Notes under the pieces: model-generated
Told to the model about the DNA's origin: nothing
Database searches by the model: none
Seen by the model: the letters and a program-made list of their open reading frames with translations, nothing else
Part shown: piece after piece, positions 47,401 to 54,438 of the stretch
Numbering within the stretch: the first letter of the stretch is position 1
Layout: each line of letters begins with the position of its first letter
Assembly (NCBI GenBank): GCA_009768925.2
Contig: VHIT02000009.1
Location: 1-64,000 of the forward strand
Direction: 5' to 3'
Source of the DNA: Cryptosporidium bovis
Taxonomy: Eukaryota; Apicomplexa; Conoidasida; Eucoccidiorida; Cryptosporidiidae
DNA: 64,000 bases
Translations under genes and position numbers: made by a program

Positions 47401-48387
47401 ACTGTAGATTTGGTTAGATCTGCATTAGCTTTAAATTTTAACGAATTCAACTCACATTTGGTAGAGACATTAAGAAAAGCATTAAGAACAATAAGAAACA
47501 TATCAGTTATTTCTTTGGGACGCGGTATAACAGAGTCGTTTGATTTATTCAAACCTGTTTCTCTATTGGAAAAGACTTCTGCAGGACATAAAATAGAAAC
47601 ATTAAATATATATTACCTGGATAACCACCTTCCTGCACAAGTACCATCTATATTCCATCAAAGATGTTGCGCCCTCCTATTAAACTCAATTAGAAGTATT
47701 ATTGATACATTTATTACGGACTCAAGTCTTCCTATTGAATTTAAGGGTAGAGAACTACTTATTCAACTTCTCCATGACGCTATGGACTTAGGGAGACCCA
47801 TTTTACAACTATTGGAAGATGTTCCCAACCACTGTTATTCGGTTTTTACAATTATTGATACAGGGAAAGGAGACCCACTTCTTCCACTTGCTCTTAATCT
47901 ACAGGGGATTCGACCATCATCACCAACCGGCAATGAATTTCTAAGTGACGTTAAACTGGCATCTTTAAATAAAAATATTGTTGAATTTAAAGGTGTTGCA
48001 AAGATATCACCAATTTCTGAATCTTGTTGTCTTCCAGAGATGATTACCCTAAAGTCATTTATCCAACTTTTAAGTTCACTAATTGATATATTTGCAATAT
48101 GCGGTATTAAATGCCTTTATACGCTGGAAAGCCTTGAGTCTACCGATCAACATAACGATACTGTTAGAAGATTTCTTGAATTTCTTCACCTTGCTCAGGG
48201 TCTTAATTCCCCAACTTTATTAGAATCATCCAGGAAACTTGTTGAAATGGTATATCACAATCTTAAATCAAAACTTGGAGATCAAATTAACGTTGAAGTT
48301 GCCAGTTTAGTTGGAATTAAGAAGGACCCTATACATTCCCTACTTTTCGATAGACTTTCAAATATTAATAACTCGATGAATAATTAA
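38404..48387 (+). CDS. Giant alpha-helical protein, probably Nup188/Nup192(Nup205)-type nucleoporin
   Basis: 3327 aa in one open frame. It is helical throughout, with Leu-rich pairs of helices and short Asn/Ser linkers and no catalytic motif, so a large solenoid. The N-terminal layout resembles inner-ring nucleoporins: DDVLKALEVCFRINRESAKR (79-98) fits the block where Nup192/188 have a helix over the first superhelix turn, and IYDFILRDQIALLDSIKFMY fits their RF/YxxRRxxLLxCLRLL segment. STFFESSAFADSLENMLTSL also fits the family. These nucleoporins form the inner ring of the nuclear pore. The length exceeds yeast and human members (~1700-2000 aa) but oversized members are known in apicomplexans. 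The last 300 residues (RPILQLLEDVPNHCYSVFTI) are well ordered. The family call is inferred from short blocks. Confidence 0.5.
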   Translation: MNKDRSEILLESCSRSLLSYQLYIRDKLNNGNANTLIEFEDIINVKIPNLIKSRLNEYSLCNYIPAAGTNKKDIFEGDDVLKALEVCFRINRESAKRILNGYNHLSDSGLIVKFTNIESCSYSENKSKCNYHFLDEEFLSKIYDFILRDQIALLDSIKFMYDHATFETDNLSFGSCIRNICFNGVIWTDNEFNILDELWKWYSRLVDSEFIEFDDPIIEKIFGNPLVQCYYRMLLESNILHTILVILQSLNLSIVNSNNNKNESNPIILEINKNDDSSLLRTTSMNRCKVILSKLQSHCFLGSLYTLYSDKNGIKINTLSYCDNALAHSSIIMDQLRQTSTNGILLACSLVLSLSPKSITTENEDLSFLINIVITFLESLSSNDPGEIIQKIKTENTLNNDFNTPVKAISSSNNRNQQRFVRGNLILVHAKIVKPLLPGFIFAYASIVAQTPNSDTLLVPIISRSTFFESSAFADSLENMLTSLSSQNPVKQCVLVKFDSLEDNNTTNKGEKTLLGESFGTYYQHYIVYGLIRNTISTFSLNVLPFTAKITRTLSKLLRKEPRLVFRECWRGDYFRQIGVHIILEMYTSFFPYGIVEFVDLLSSLLPDFNLVSKSSKMDMEMAKQALKLFMEFIRSSIKFINFPPYLNSLSLTPLRINDWNPETIRKGKVALEFPLHVEASSIEVPNFTSGSSFSQSSLSGTLEGCILEFLDVKLDDVTPLSVGFPSARKCMTPLRVLSTGVSQRVPLKSLLLENSETSFSYPLWSTSPYGLTYDFPESEMPPYFHINEPKHLDLLSPNKKTKITPYLDINNISQPSDLPKNSSEIKLGDLDPFTIQFCNNIGVISGTNINTNPGTSNIGLSSQDLLSPIPSLLKILLLIWDAISLSFYQKKGNITNKKLLEMFVSLSELIYKLVSFNRSFVFVLEQEISNWNALVPNFHSSRSYSSSSARFGMLTIKLLQTLRGFNSLISNENSDEFLTHIFYALPRLIHILNITMKPINLLSIEDALNYNFSRLGTDNITSNLHKSSSQNEEDPFVLQPPWMKVGENMSIPMYWLVPLLLSNSTVFNSETGISGDINILIGNENGGPYTSLLKGIQGFDIDEFFNLVTKTIEVVEKQLKSYPISNQVLQFIGKLLEYCPVLFWGFGWDRHGKIILNSVIPSIQNKNKITNPSVLRIQKDLQLLLNDSLSFQSTSLESKKDSFGLFSRISNFTIHSVLSRIQSWQFRIDSERNLLLLASINTFSLLLDSMNSITLIGDFEKDEVYDEMEKTINNNVKENMRSTGNNSKYYVINNQINIASNGGSGITTLKDIIPNISFITSSNYQSLIVTLLKHLIETGLIPTLLSLLSCEYEINSRAIKKSTYISHYLNRQDNLVNAVNSELKDSSNSSQWVLLLSNSIVSQSMTKNESTSYCLAMHMQQSNSQRIFMDRLLFQPLDCYFSVPDNLGELFCLPDVIVSQQIVSKVLEILYIIFNSVSDTNSILLKTFRTSLLRWILSSSTTSSSAGIHNINSRNNDFNITLDEPKFTWSDSDLVAQHIYDKVNKLYQQKKPQMNVIKSLLVTILSYTPSTFPFKAPLLASRLLSSLCYALSAETDYHNINKKDNIDLILEQILKPPISINSIQQDFLLYLTNTKLFPILNRILFQELDFILLAPIFQFLQIFNPKNDKITIKEKYSLSMVHSVIELLILIATSHPSIIVCSTGSFNHENSTSMINICKKYITINSSISSDNESKYFANSRVRLICLVLSKILENVNILIENYLIKNDIDTECDKEYSLIEKLNFIITLIPNIFNLLTQLLEDSRSRNLLIKEIFDSQIEKLASNNTLSNSFLKIIVTTTKNAVKFLNVIFKVKLNKSNSDINQHIVLNMITTLSSSITCVYHVISRIIGITTYLSSKDSDELPFILKNQELFEFIQFLLSDNLIHEILHSKQTYNYLLDKFMESSDHFSIIDQELSIPIEYCVLDNNESNFNHKKRYKLSKNENSEGTNINLHEKGPRNSLEQFVIKYYYERYLKFSQLIISNETIHDLTEFNIYKTQKFKESMLNNNENNQNSFEINNQTIESVSIDNNNTSQLASLEMVWESGQLLAPKQHLSPKTIIYEKKESHFENSFSKNLEIDIFGNGSEQIINKQSLINSRNNNFSEANIMNDFSNNLPSLLVVRNSSFIYKTRQWGHNYEIDLYSLLILLTCYTAAFISVPHGEMSLEEFLNFSLKIYQDTRNDNIRRSFIESFMYLLASYNQLLFYLKSALPVIIVNSRKNISESRILHISTTFDNTKLGFLSHCVNLTQEYQYYGDKKVNNYYPNLLMTIIFSTCTDLMTFDLLSSIKLILGRVEMIKTSIIIKNQIKHQKEDNAEIKDDEPVLDISLVSPNSSTVCLSPLWQDQVPNLGTKFDYSNSKPKNNIIDDNCGIKNNELGFIIGNLTYFSPLSKYSDKTQRDNFKKFSLLILEQLCKFIINSLKRILNYDSSEYNILNKNLVNKPSFKSKIPVSFCNIWALKSILENSKIKQNISSISNKDLCNEFEIYLSCDIMTSIHLVVLIIKQLPDLLDPENPKTTLLKESTIVLLLELVSSCLQFYNKHGKTLHRIANNKENSETDKSFPPFFASSLISVVISSLNIPTYIIETLYSENRRIILRDSSSDFAMDPHFLNVPLITRINAIIEANPLIETFNNDITLKVLPLLNSLIQMDNPELEKNKYLPVVAQQRSLKEENSINNSFELLKPPKVPFLIWDEIAHISLLNTILSCLVSLSSTTKGCISILKSNILAQIISREFTSVFLNTNGFESSKTVKHKYLDYSVHGEYLNKGSFESLNNNLYMRLVTYVNIGYGNSKIIRNPMHIIWCNIIFIITKIFNSIAKLKNYNLGFESNNYPISGTEISRSEDIYKHKQEYSEGNNKNNTIVDYSFGEKSINSLTWLNINSKSSNLLKDTDNNNNDSFETKNKMSIFEGRGIFLRDNLQIRKSIYKLMQLIDTRVQFVLSDSKYVSQLAMLEEFNLTVDLVRSALALNFNEFNSHLVETLRKALRTIRNISVISLGRGITESFDLFKPVSLLEKTSAGHKIETLNIYYLDNHLPAQVPSIFHQRCCALLLNSIRSIIDTFITDSSLPIEFKGRELLIQLLHDAMDLGRPILQLLEDVPNHCYSVFTIIDTGKGDPLLPLALNLQGIRPSSPTGNEFLSDVKLASLNKNIVEFKGVAKISPISESCCLPEMITLKSFIQLLSSLIDIFAICGIKCLYTLESLESTDQHNDTVRRFLEFLHLAQGLNSPTLLESSRKLVEMVYHNLKSKLGDQINVEVASLVGIKKDPIHSLLFDRLSNINNSMNN

Positions 48388-48501
48388 ATTAAAGGCTTTA
48401 AAAAATATTTAAAGAAAAATACTTGTCGCTTTTTACATTAATAATTTTGCATAATATTAATTCTATCTTTACTATTTAACTAATTTATTACAAACTATCA
48501 T

Positions 48502-49659
48502 TTACTTTGGGTTATTTGAGAAAAAACCCTTATTTCCTAGTTTATCAAATGTTATATTATTATTACTTCTTATGTTATTTACAAAATTAGACTTTTGAAT
48601 AAGTCTTGAATCCTTTTTTGGATTCCATCTTGCCAATAATTCACTCATTTGAATGGCAACAACTGCCGATGCAGATGTTGGTGAATTACTTGACTCTTCA
48701 TCGTCTACAGCTGCCAAAGAATTACTCATAAAACTTGAACTTTCAAAATCATCCAAATTTTTGTTATTACTATTATAAACATCGGCATTCGAATTATTTT
48801 TTTTTTTCAGCAAGTTTTTAAGTGTAGTTCCCTTACTAACTCTACATGTACTTTCATCACCTGTTGTGCTTTCATCCATAGTATCTGTAAATGCTTGTAC
48901 GAAAGGTAAAGATGAAGATGAACGAGGTCTAGATGCTATTTTGCAGTTGTCTGAACTTCCATCAGAAATTAATGAATGCCTTCTTAAAGAATAATTCTTG
49001 CTTCTATTTAATGTTAAGGCTGAATTTCTTGAAAATTGGTTTTTTGAATTTGAATCTGATATATTTTCAAATTCAAAACAATTACTTGGCAAAACCTTTC
49101 TCGAATGAATACTTTCAAATTTATTTATTTTTGAATCATCTCTATTATCTGTGTAATTTGTAGTGTTTTTATCACCAAATTCCTCTTGTAAACTTACATC
49201 GGTTAATTCTTGTTCATTTGTATTATCATCTTCATTTTTTCGCTTGAAACCAAGTTTTTTTGCATATTTTGGAAAGATAATAATAGTTAGAATGAACAAA
49301 CCAACAAACAAAACCATAATAAATAACAATAATGTTATAACTTGTGTTCCATTATATATTATTTCTGAGGTTCTCAAACTATTTGGACCAATATTATATT
49401 CCTCTGGCATTCCTTTTACATTATCTCTATGTATCGATGTATCCCTTGATTTATTTATTATTTCAGTCCGTGAAATAAAATTTGTATTTATTGTTTCACC
49501 TTTAGCTCTCATCTGATTATTTACTTTCAGGTTATTTGATAAATGAGAACCATTTATGGCAGATAATCGTATTTTATCATCTGAATTTAAGCATAACAAA
49601 CTATTGTATCCAATTGTAAACAATAGCAATAAAAATAAATATTTCATTATTATTCTCAC
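48502..49659 (-). CDS. Single-pass type I membrane protein with Ser/Asn-rich cytoplasmic tail
   Basis: 385 aa. A hydrophobic signal peptide (MKYLFLLLLFTIGYNSLLC, 5-23) is followed by an ~80-residue ectodomain with N-x-S/T sites (e.g. NGS at 36-38, NGT at 103-105), one membrane segment (VITLLLFIMVLFVGLFILTI, 107-126) and a basic stop-transfer KYAKKLGFKRK. The tail (about 140-385) is Ser/Asn-rich with clusters resembling phosphosites (SRNSALTLNRSKNYSLRRHS; RPRSSSSLPF). No named domain. Topology suggests a surface or secretory-pathway receptor-like protein. Met1 and Met5 are both possible starts. AP2-like ATGCAT sites lie upstream. Unknown function. Confidence 0.75.
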   Translation of the reverse strand: MRIIMKYLFLLLLFTIGYNSLLCLNSDDKIRLSAINGSHLSNNLKVNNQMRAKGETINTNFISRTEIINKSRDTSIHRDNVKGMPEEYNIGPNSLRTSEIIYNGTQVITLLLFIMVLFVGLFILTIIIFPKYAKKLGFKRKNEDDNTNEQELTDVSLQEEFGDKNTTNYTDNRDDSKINKFESIHSRKVLPSNCFEFENISDSNSKNQFSRNSALTLNRSKNYSLRRHSLISDGSSDNCKIASRPRSSSSLPFVQAFTDTMDESTTGDESTCRVSKGTTLKNLLKKKNNSNADVYNSNNKNLDDFESSSFMSNSLAAVDDEESSNSPTSASAVVAIQMSELLARWNPKKDSRLIQKSNFVNNIRSNNNITFDKLGNKGFFSNNPK

Positions 49660-50136
49660 CTACATTTCTCAAGTATATACCATCGAATGATTCATATCAT
49701 ATAATAACCACAATTTCAATAATTTTTTTTTAAATATATGAAATAATATTATAATAATATATTACCATTCTCGAATTTTCGTCAAATGTACAGTTTAAAA
49801 ATTTTTTCTTTTTTTGAAATAAAAATTGAAAAAAAAAAATCATTAAAATGATAAACGATCGTATATGTTAAATTATTAATACAAATTACTTCTATATTGA
49901 CTAAAATTACATGCATCATGAATACATGCATACAATGTATAAAATTTGAGGTGAAAAATAACAAATCTAGAATATACAATAATTAATTCGTTATATAAAA
50001 TAACTTGTGGCATATCAAAAAAATTTATTGATTTAATATTAAGAATAGGTAAAAAAATGATAAGTTTGTTAATATATTCAAATATTTATCATTTTTTTAT
50101 TTAACAAAATAACGATGTCAAATAGAATGATAAAAT
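49660..50136. other. Upstream region of the membrane protein gene
   Basis: About 475 bases between the membrane-protein start (-) and the VPS16 stop (-). It holds two TGCAT sites about ten bases apart (ATGCAT at 49911-49916 and ATGCAT at 49926-49931), which could be ApiAP2 sites. A 65-codon minus-strand frame at 49782-49979 is Ile/Phe-rich noise. Confidence 0.5.
49911..49931. promoter_or_regulatory. Two close ATGCAT (AP2-like) sites
   Basis: ATGCAT twice within 21 bases, about 250 bases upstream of the membrane protein. The TGCAT core is the most common apicomplexan AP2 motif. The pairing supports a real site, but such hexamers also occur by chance in AT-rich DNA. Confidence 0.35.
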
Positions 50137-53043
50137 CTACTCGTTCTTAACTATCTTCCCTATTGCACCAGAGAAAGTATTTATTATTTTAGATTGAACG
50201 GAAGAGTCACTTCTTAGTTGACCAGTTTCTCTGTACATTCCTGCTCTGTTATACCAGTAACCTTGTTTTTCAGAACTTTTTAGCTTGGGAATAAGTTTGG
50301 CAGCAATATGTCTTGCATCGTAATATAAGCAAATATCAATTATTTTTTCTAAACTAATTGGTAAATAATTTATATTTAAATTTTGAATCTCAGCAGAAAG
50401 TTCCTGAAATCTTTTCCCTGAAGCTAGACCTTTAATTTTATATGTCAAATACAAAGATTCAGGAATATTAAGTGAGTCTTTTATACTGTTTAATTCATCT
50501 AACAAGCCCAAAAATGCGAGATATTTTACTGTATTTGCTAAAGAAATACCAACAAATGTTGAATAATTAGGTATCTGTGAAACAAACCAAGAATTTTTTT
50601 TAGACTTCACCTCCAAATTCATTTGATACTGTAAAAGCTCTATCTCCGAAATAACAGCCTCCCTCTCAAAGGAACCAGAATTTGAATTAAGCGAGTGAAT
50701 AAACGAAATTGATTGACTTTTCATATTTGTTGTTTGTGGAATTGTTTTTTTTAATAATTGAATGTACTTGCTGAAAGATTTGTTTGATATTAATTTATTA
50801 ATTTCAATGTTATTGCCTGAGTTTATAGAAGAAGAGAAGTATGCAGCAGCATGAGCAAGATGTTCAAGTCTAACTAGAATAGACTCTTCTGTTGATGCTA
50901 ACATTATTTTTACCCAACCTGCATCAAAATAATTTTTGATTTCTTCAAATAGCTTTATTAATAGTTCAGTTTCACCAAGATGTGTACAGTAATAAATAAC
51001 AAATGGAATAATATCTGGAATATTTACAAGAGTTTCAATAATTTCTGAATCCCAATACTGTCTTTGAGATGATATGTCTAAGGCTGACTTATCAACTCCT
51101 ATATCTTTTATTTTTGTTGAATTATATAATAAGTGAACAACACAAACATAAACAAGGTCAATATTTTTGTGTTTAATTGATTGCTCTACTGCCAACTTAA
51201 ATGATGGAAGCTTCAAGAGCATGTAAATCCTCCTTTGGAGATTTGGTTCATGTTCAAGTAATAATATTGCCAAATGAAGACGACCTGATTTTGCTGCCTC
51301 GTTTGCAATAATAGAAAAATAATTGTTATTCACATCTAAACTCTTTTTTCCTACTATTTTTGATATTATAATGTTAGCCAGTTCCTCATCTGTGTAATCA
51401 ATAGAGTGCCTTATTTTGTCACATGCCCAGTTAGATAATACATGATAAGCGCTCATATTGCAATATTCACATATTTTAATGGAAAGTAAATAGCACTTGT
51501 GATTAGCAAGCCTTGAAGAAAGAACCTTTATTCCAAAGGTTCTCAATTGGACTACATTTGTGTTAAATTCTGCTAAAGATCCATTAACGGCTTTAATTAT
51601 TCTTAAATCTCTACATGCTGATATATACATTTTTTCCCACTTTCTCACTTCGCTAATATTACTAGAACAAGATCTAATAAAAAATTGCTTTCCAAATGAT
51701 GCAACTTTTAACAGCTTTGTATATGCTTCTTCATCATAATAAATATTTATTGCTGCCTCAATACATGTTAAACTTGCCTCCAAAAAATGAGAAGAAATAG
51801 CTCTTAATGAATGATATGCTGCAATGTCTCCAGAAATATGTTTTTCATAGGCAAAATAAAGCATTGCAGAAGGATCGCAACTTCCAATACCAAAAATACT
51901 TTCTAAAGACTTTGGAACTTTTGAAATATATTCAGAGTGAGATGAGGTTTGAATTTTAAGGCCGTCTACCTCTGTAGATAATAAAAAAGAATGTTTTCCA
52001 TAGTTATATGTTAACCATTGATTTCCAAATCCACCTACATATAATATGTTGTTTTGTTTCTTTACGATATTTGAGTCAGATATCGATCCGATAGAGACTG
52101 GATTAGTTTCATATGAGGCACTAACTAAGGTATTTAGAGCAACAGAGTCGTTACCACACCATACTAATTGTTTTACCTTTGTAAAAGGTATATCCAGTTT
52201 ACATGAAAAAAAAGGTTCTTCAAATATAGAAGTAGTCTTTCTCATAGTAAGTATCATTGATTCCGTTAATGTCACTAGTATTTCACTACTTGGAGAAATA
52301 CTGAAGCCTATAAATCTTTCATTTGCATTTTGACTTTTATTTTCAGTGAAATATGCTGGATCAACTGCTTTAGGTGAAATTATTCCATCTTTAGTTACTA
52401 TTGTAGAAATACTTGGATCCCAAATGTTTAATACTGCAACAGAATAATCCTCTAATGGAAGAAAAATGTTGGTTGGAAATCTAATAAGAGATTTATCCAT
52501 ATTTATTATTGGTATTGTTGATTCTATATCAAATGGATTACATCTTAATGGTATTTTTGTTAAACAATAACACTTTGAATAATCTAGAGGAGAAACGAAG
52601 TAAACATCATAATTTGAAGAAACAAAACAAATACCATATGAAAATATTCTAGATAAAATTATACATCCATTTGAATTTATATTCTTTTTTAAAGAAAATA
52701 CTTGAAGCAATTCCAATAACGGTGAGAATACCTTTATTGTAGCGTCTGAAAATACAGTTATCAATGTACTTTCTGAACTCCAATCCATAGATACAGGTAT
52801 GTGATCTAACCACGTCATTCTTCCTATCTCCCGTCCTTTAAAAGTATAAATTACCAAGTTAAATGTTGAAACTAATCCACTATTGTTCCCCGAACTTGTC
52901 ATTAATATTGCTACAGGGCCTCCATTATTAGATATAGCTATCATATTTCTCTTCAATTCTTTATCAGTAATCTCCCAATCCATAAAAGAATCCTTCCTAT
53001 GTTCATACCATCCATCCCCCAACTTTCTCCAGTTATACTTCAT
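50137..53043 (-). CDS. VPS16: Vacuolar protein sorting VPS16 (HOPS/CORVET core)
   Basis: 968 aa. VPS16 is a core subunit of the HOPS and CORVET tethers that drive fusion at endosomes and lysosome-like organelles. The start NWRKLGDGWYEHRK (4-17) and NNGGPVAILMTS match the family's opening, and the first 400 residues are the beta-propeller (MTWLDHIPVSMDWSSESTLI; GFSISPSSEILVTLTESMIL). The C-terminal half is helical with the Vps16 C domain: GSCDPSAMLYFAYEKHISGD, ACDKIRHSIDYTDEELANII and KQGYWYNRAGMYRETGQLRS near the end. Length is slightly above the ~800-840 aa typical. In Apicomplexa this complex also serves secretory organelle biogenesis. Divergent with the Ubl/PH-like gene, sharing an E2F-like site. 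Confidence 0.9.
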   Translation of the reverse strand: MKYNWRKLGDGWYEHRKDSFMDWEITDKELKRNMIAISNNGGPVAILMTSSGNNSGLVSTFNLVIYTFKGREIGRMTWLDHIPVSMDWSSESTLITVFSDATIKVFSPLLELLQVFSLKKNINSNGCIILSRIFSYGICFVSSNYDVYFVSPLDYSKCYCLTKIPLRCNPFDIESTIPIINMDKSLIRFPTNIFLPLEDYSVAVLNIWDPSISTIVTKDGIISPKAVDPAYFTENKSQNANERFIGFSISPSSEILVTLTESMILTMRKTTSIFEEPFFSCKLDIPFTKVKQLVWCGNDSVALNTLVSASYETNPVSIGSISDSNIVKKQNNILYVGGFGNQWLTYNYGKHSFLLSTEVDGLKIQTSSHSEYISKVPKSLESIFGIGSCDPSAMLYFAYEKHISGDIAAYHSLRAISSHFLEASLTCIEAAINIYYDEEAYTKLLKVASFGKQFFIRSCSSNISEVRKWEKMYISACRDLRIIKAVNGSLAEFNTNVVQLRTFGIKVLSSRLANHKCYLLSIKICEYCNMSAYHVLSNWACDKIRHSIDYTDEELANIIISKIVGKKSLDVNNNYFSIIANEAAKSGRLHLAILLLEHEPNLQRRIYMLLKLPSFKLAVEQSIKHKNIDLVYVCVVHLLYNSTKIKDIGVDKSALDISSQRQYWDSEIIETLVNIPDIIPFVIYYCTHLGETELLIKLFEEIKNYFDAGWVKIMLASTEESILVRLEHLAHAAAYFSSSINSGNNIEINKLISNKSFSKYIQLLKKTIPQTTNMKSQSISFIHSLNSNSGSFEREAVISEIELLQYQMNLEVKSKKNSWFVSQIPNYSTFVGISLANTVKYLAFLGLLDELNSIKDSLNIPESLYLTYKIKGLASGKRFQELSAEIQNLNINYLPISLEKIIDICLYYDARHIAAKLIPKLKSSEKQGYWYNRAGMYRETGQLRSDSSVQSKIINTFSGAIGKIVKNE

Positions 53044-53121
53044 ATTTATAATATTATTTTTAGAAAAGTTACAATTTTCGTCATTATTTCAAACATATGC
53101 AAATTGGCCATTAAATGCACA

Positions 53122-53129
53122 TTGGCGCC
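53122..53129. promoter_or_regulatory. E2F-like site TTGGCGCC
   Basis: ATTGGCGCCTGCGG in the ~240-base region between the divergent VPS16 and Ubl/PH-like starts, about 80 bases from VPS16. One of six sites sharing the GGCGCC core. Inferred. Confidence 0.45.
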
Positions 53130-53286
53130 TGCGGTAATTAAAGGGTGTTGTGTAAAATTTAGAGTGTAGAATGTAAATAATAAATAGCGTAATGAAATGG
53201 AATTGTTTTATTTATTCTGAATTTTATTAAGTTAGATCTACACTATGCGATACTATTTATACGTTGTGTTTTAAATATTTGTACTA

Positions 53287-54330
53287 ATGAACTTAACGAA
53301 AAATAAAGTTGGTACTAGCTCATACAGAATGAAAGATTATCTAGAAAATGATCTTCCTGTGATTACACCATGTTCAAATATTAACTTCAATATAAACTTG
53401 CAAGAAAGTTCATTTCTGCGCCTTTTCTCTTCTGAGTTACCCACAATAAAAGTTTATTCTGAAAGTGATGGAACATTTACAACATTTCCAACAGAAGCCA
53501 ACTCAACCTTAGAAGACTTAAAAAGCCATATTTATTCATTAAAAGAGTTTAATAAAATAGGTTACTCTAGTATTGACTCGCAAGCATCTACAATAGATTC
53601 TTCGTTTAATTCAACCACTTTTTCAAACTTTGTGAACAAACTATCTTTAAATGACTACGAGGTTGAAATATATGGTGTAGTCCCTGGAAATTCAAAGAAA
53701 AAATTCGAGAATGATTCGAATATTTTTGAGATACTTAAGAACTATCCTGAAATAAAGTTTCACTATTCTATTAAAAACTTCAACTTTGATCATATCAATG
53801 AAGACGAATTTATTGTTACAGTCTTTCCTAAAGCCAATATAACTGAAATAGGCATTGATTTTATTCTGAAAGTGACCGTTGATAGATTAGAATTTGCATT
53901 GAAAGACCAAAATTATACAAATAGAAAAATGATTATTGTAAATTTTGATGACATTATATCTATTTCAAAATATAAAGATGTTGGAAATTCTTTATTTATT
54001 AAAAGAAAAAATATTACAAAAGACCCTATATTGATAAGAACAAAGAATAGCTGTAGTTTTGAACGCTTATTATCAATGATTAAAAATATTTCAGAAATAA
54101 GGTTAGATTCCCGTATCATTTCTGATGCAGATAGAATTATATCAACAAAAAATCAAAAATATTATTCAATAAACGAAATTTTAAAATTTGATGGGAAAAG
54201 TTGTCCAGTTAATTCAGAAGAGAACAAGTTAATTAGTGAATTTATTTTTTTTCCTAATAAATATGAAAACATTTCGAAAACGGAATGTTATATTGCAAAA
54301 GATGATCCTATTTTGAATCAATTCATTTAA
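53287..54330 (+). CDS. Protein with ubiquitin/RA-like and PH-like domains
   Basis: 347 aa. Residues 50-155 fit a ubiquitin-like or Ras-association fold (LPTIKVYSESDGTFTTFPTE then STLEDLKSHIYSL, DYEVEIYGVVPG), and residues 172-270 look like a PH/PTB fold: DEFIVTVFPKANI, VDRLEFALK, RKMIIVNFDDIISISKYKDV, PILIRTKNSCSFERLLSMIK, with a C-terminal helix closing it. The combination resembles RA-PH adaptor modules or the RBD-PH of SIN1, but no conserved motif lets me name it. A signalling or membrane-binding adaptor role is a guess. The protein ends 108 bases from the convergent giant gene. Confidence 0.6.
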   Translation: MNLTKNKVGTSSYRMKDYLENDLPVITPCSNINFNINLQESSFLRLFSSELPTIKVYSESDGTFTTFPTEANSTLEDLKSHIYSLKEFNKIGYSSIDSQASTIDSSFNSTTFSNFVNKLSLNDYEVEIYGVVPGNSKKKFENDSNIFEILKNYPEIKFHYSIKNFNFDHINEDEFIVTVFPKANITEIGIDFILKVTVDRLEFALKDQNYTNRKMIIVNFDDIISISKYKDVGNSLFIKRKNITKDPILIRTKNSCSFERLLSMIKNISEIRLDSRIISDADRIISTKNQKYYSINEILKFDGKSCPVNSEENKLISEFIFFPNKYENISKTECYIAKDDPILNQFI

Positions 54331-54438
54331 AATAATAAATAATCAATAAACACTGAAATTCAGGTATTTTATAGTATATAAATATTTAAAAAATGTATAT
54401 ACTCGAATTTACTATTAGCACTAAACGAAAATATTATG

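Noticed and set aside
49782-49979. 65-codon minus-strand frame
   Set aside because: Composition typical of translated spacer DNA, no supporting motif.
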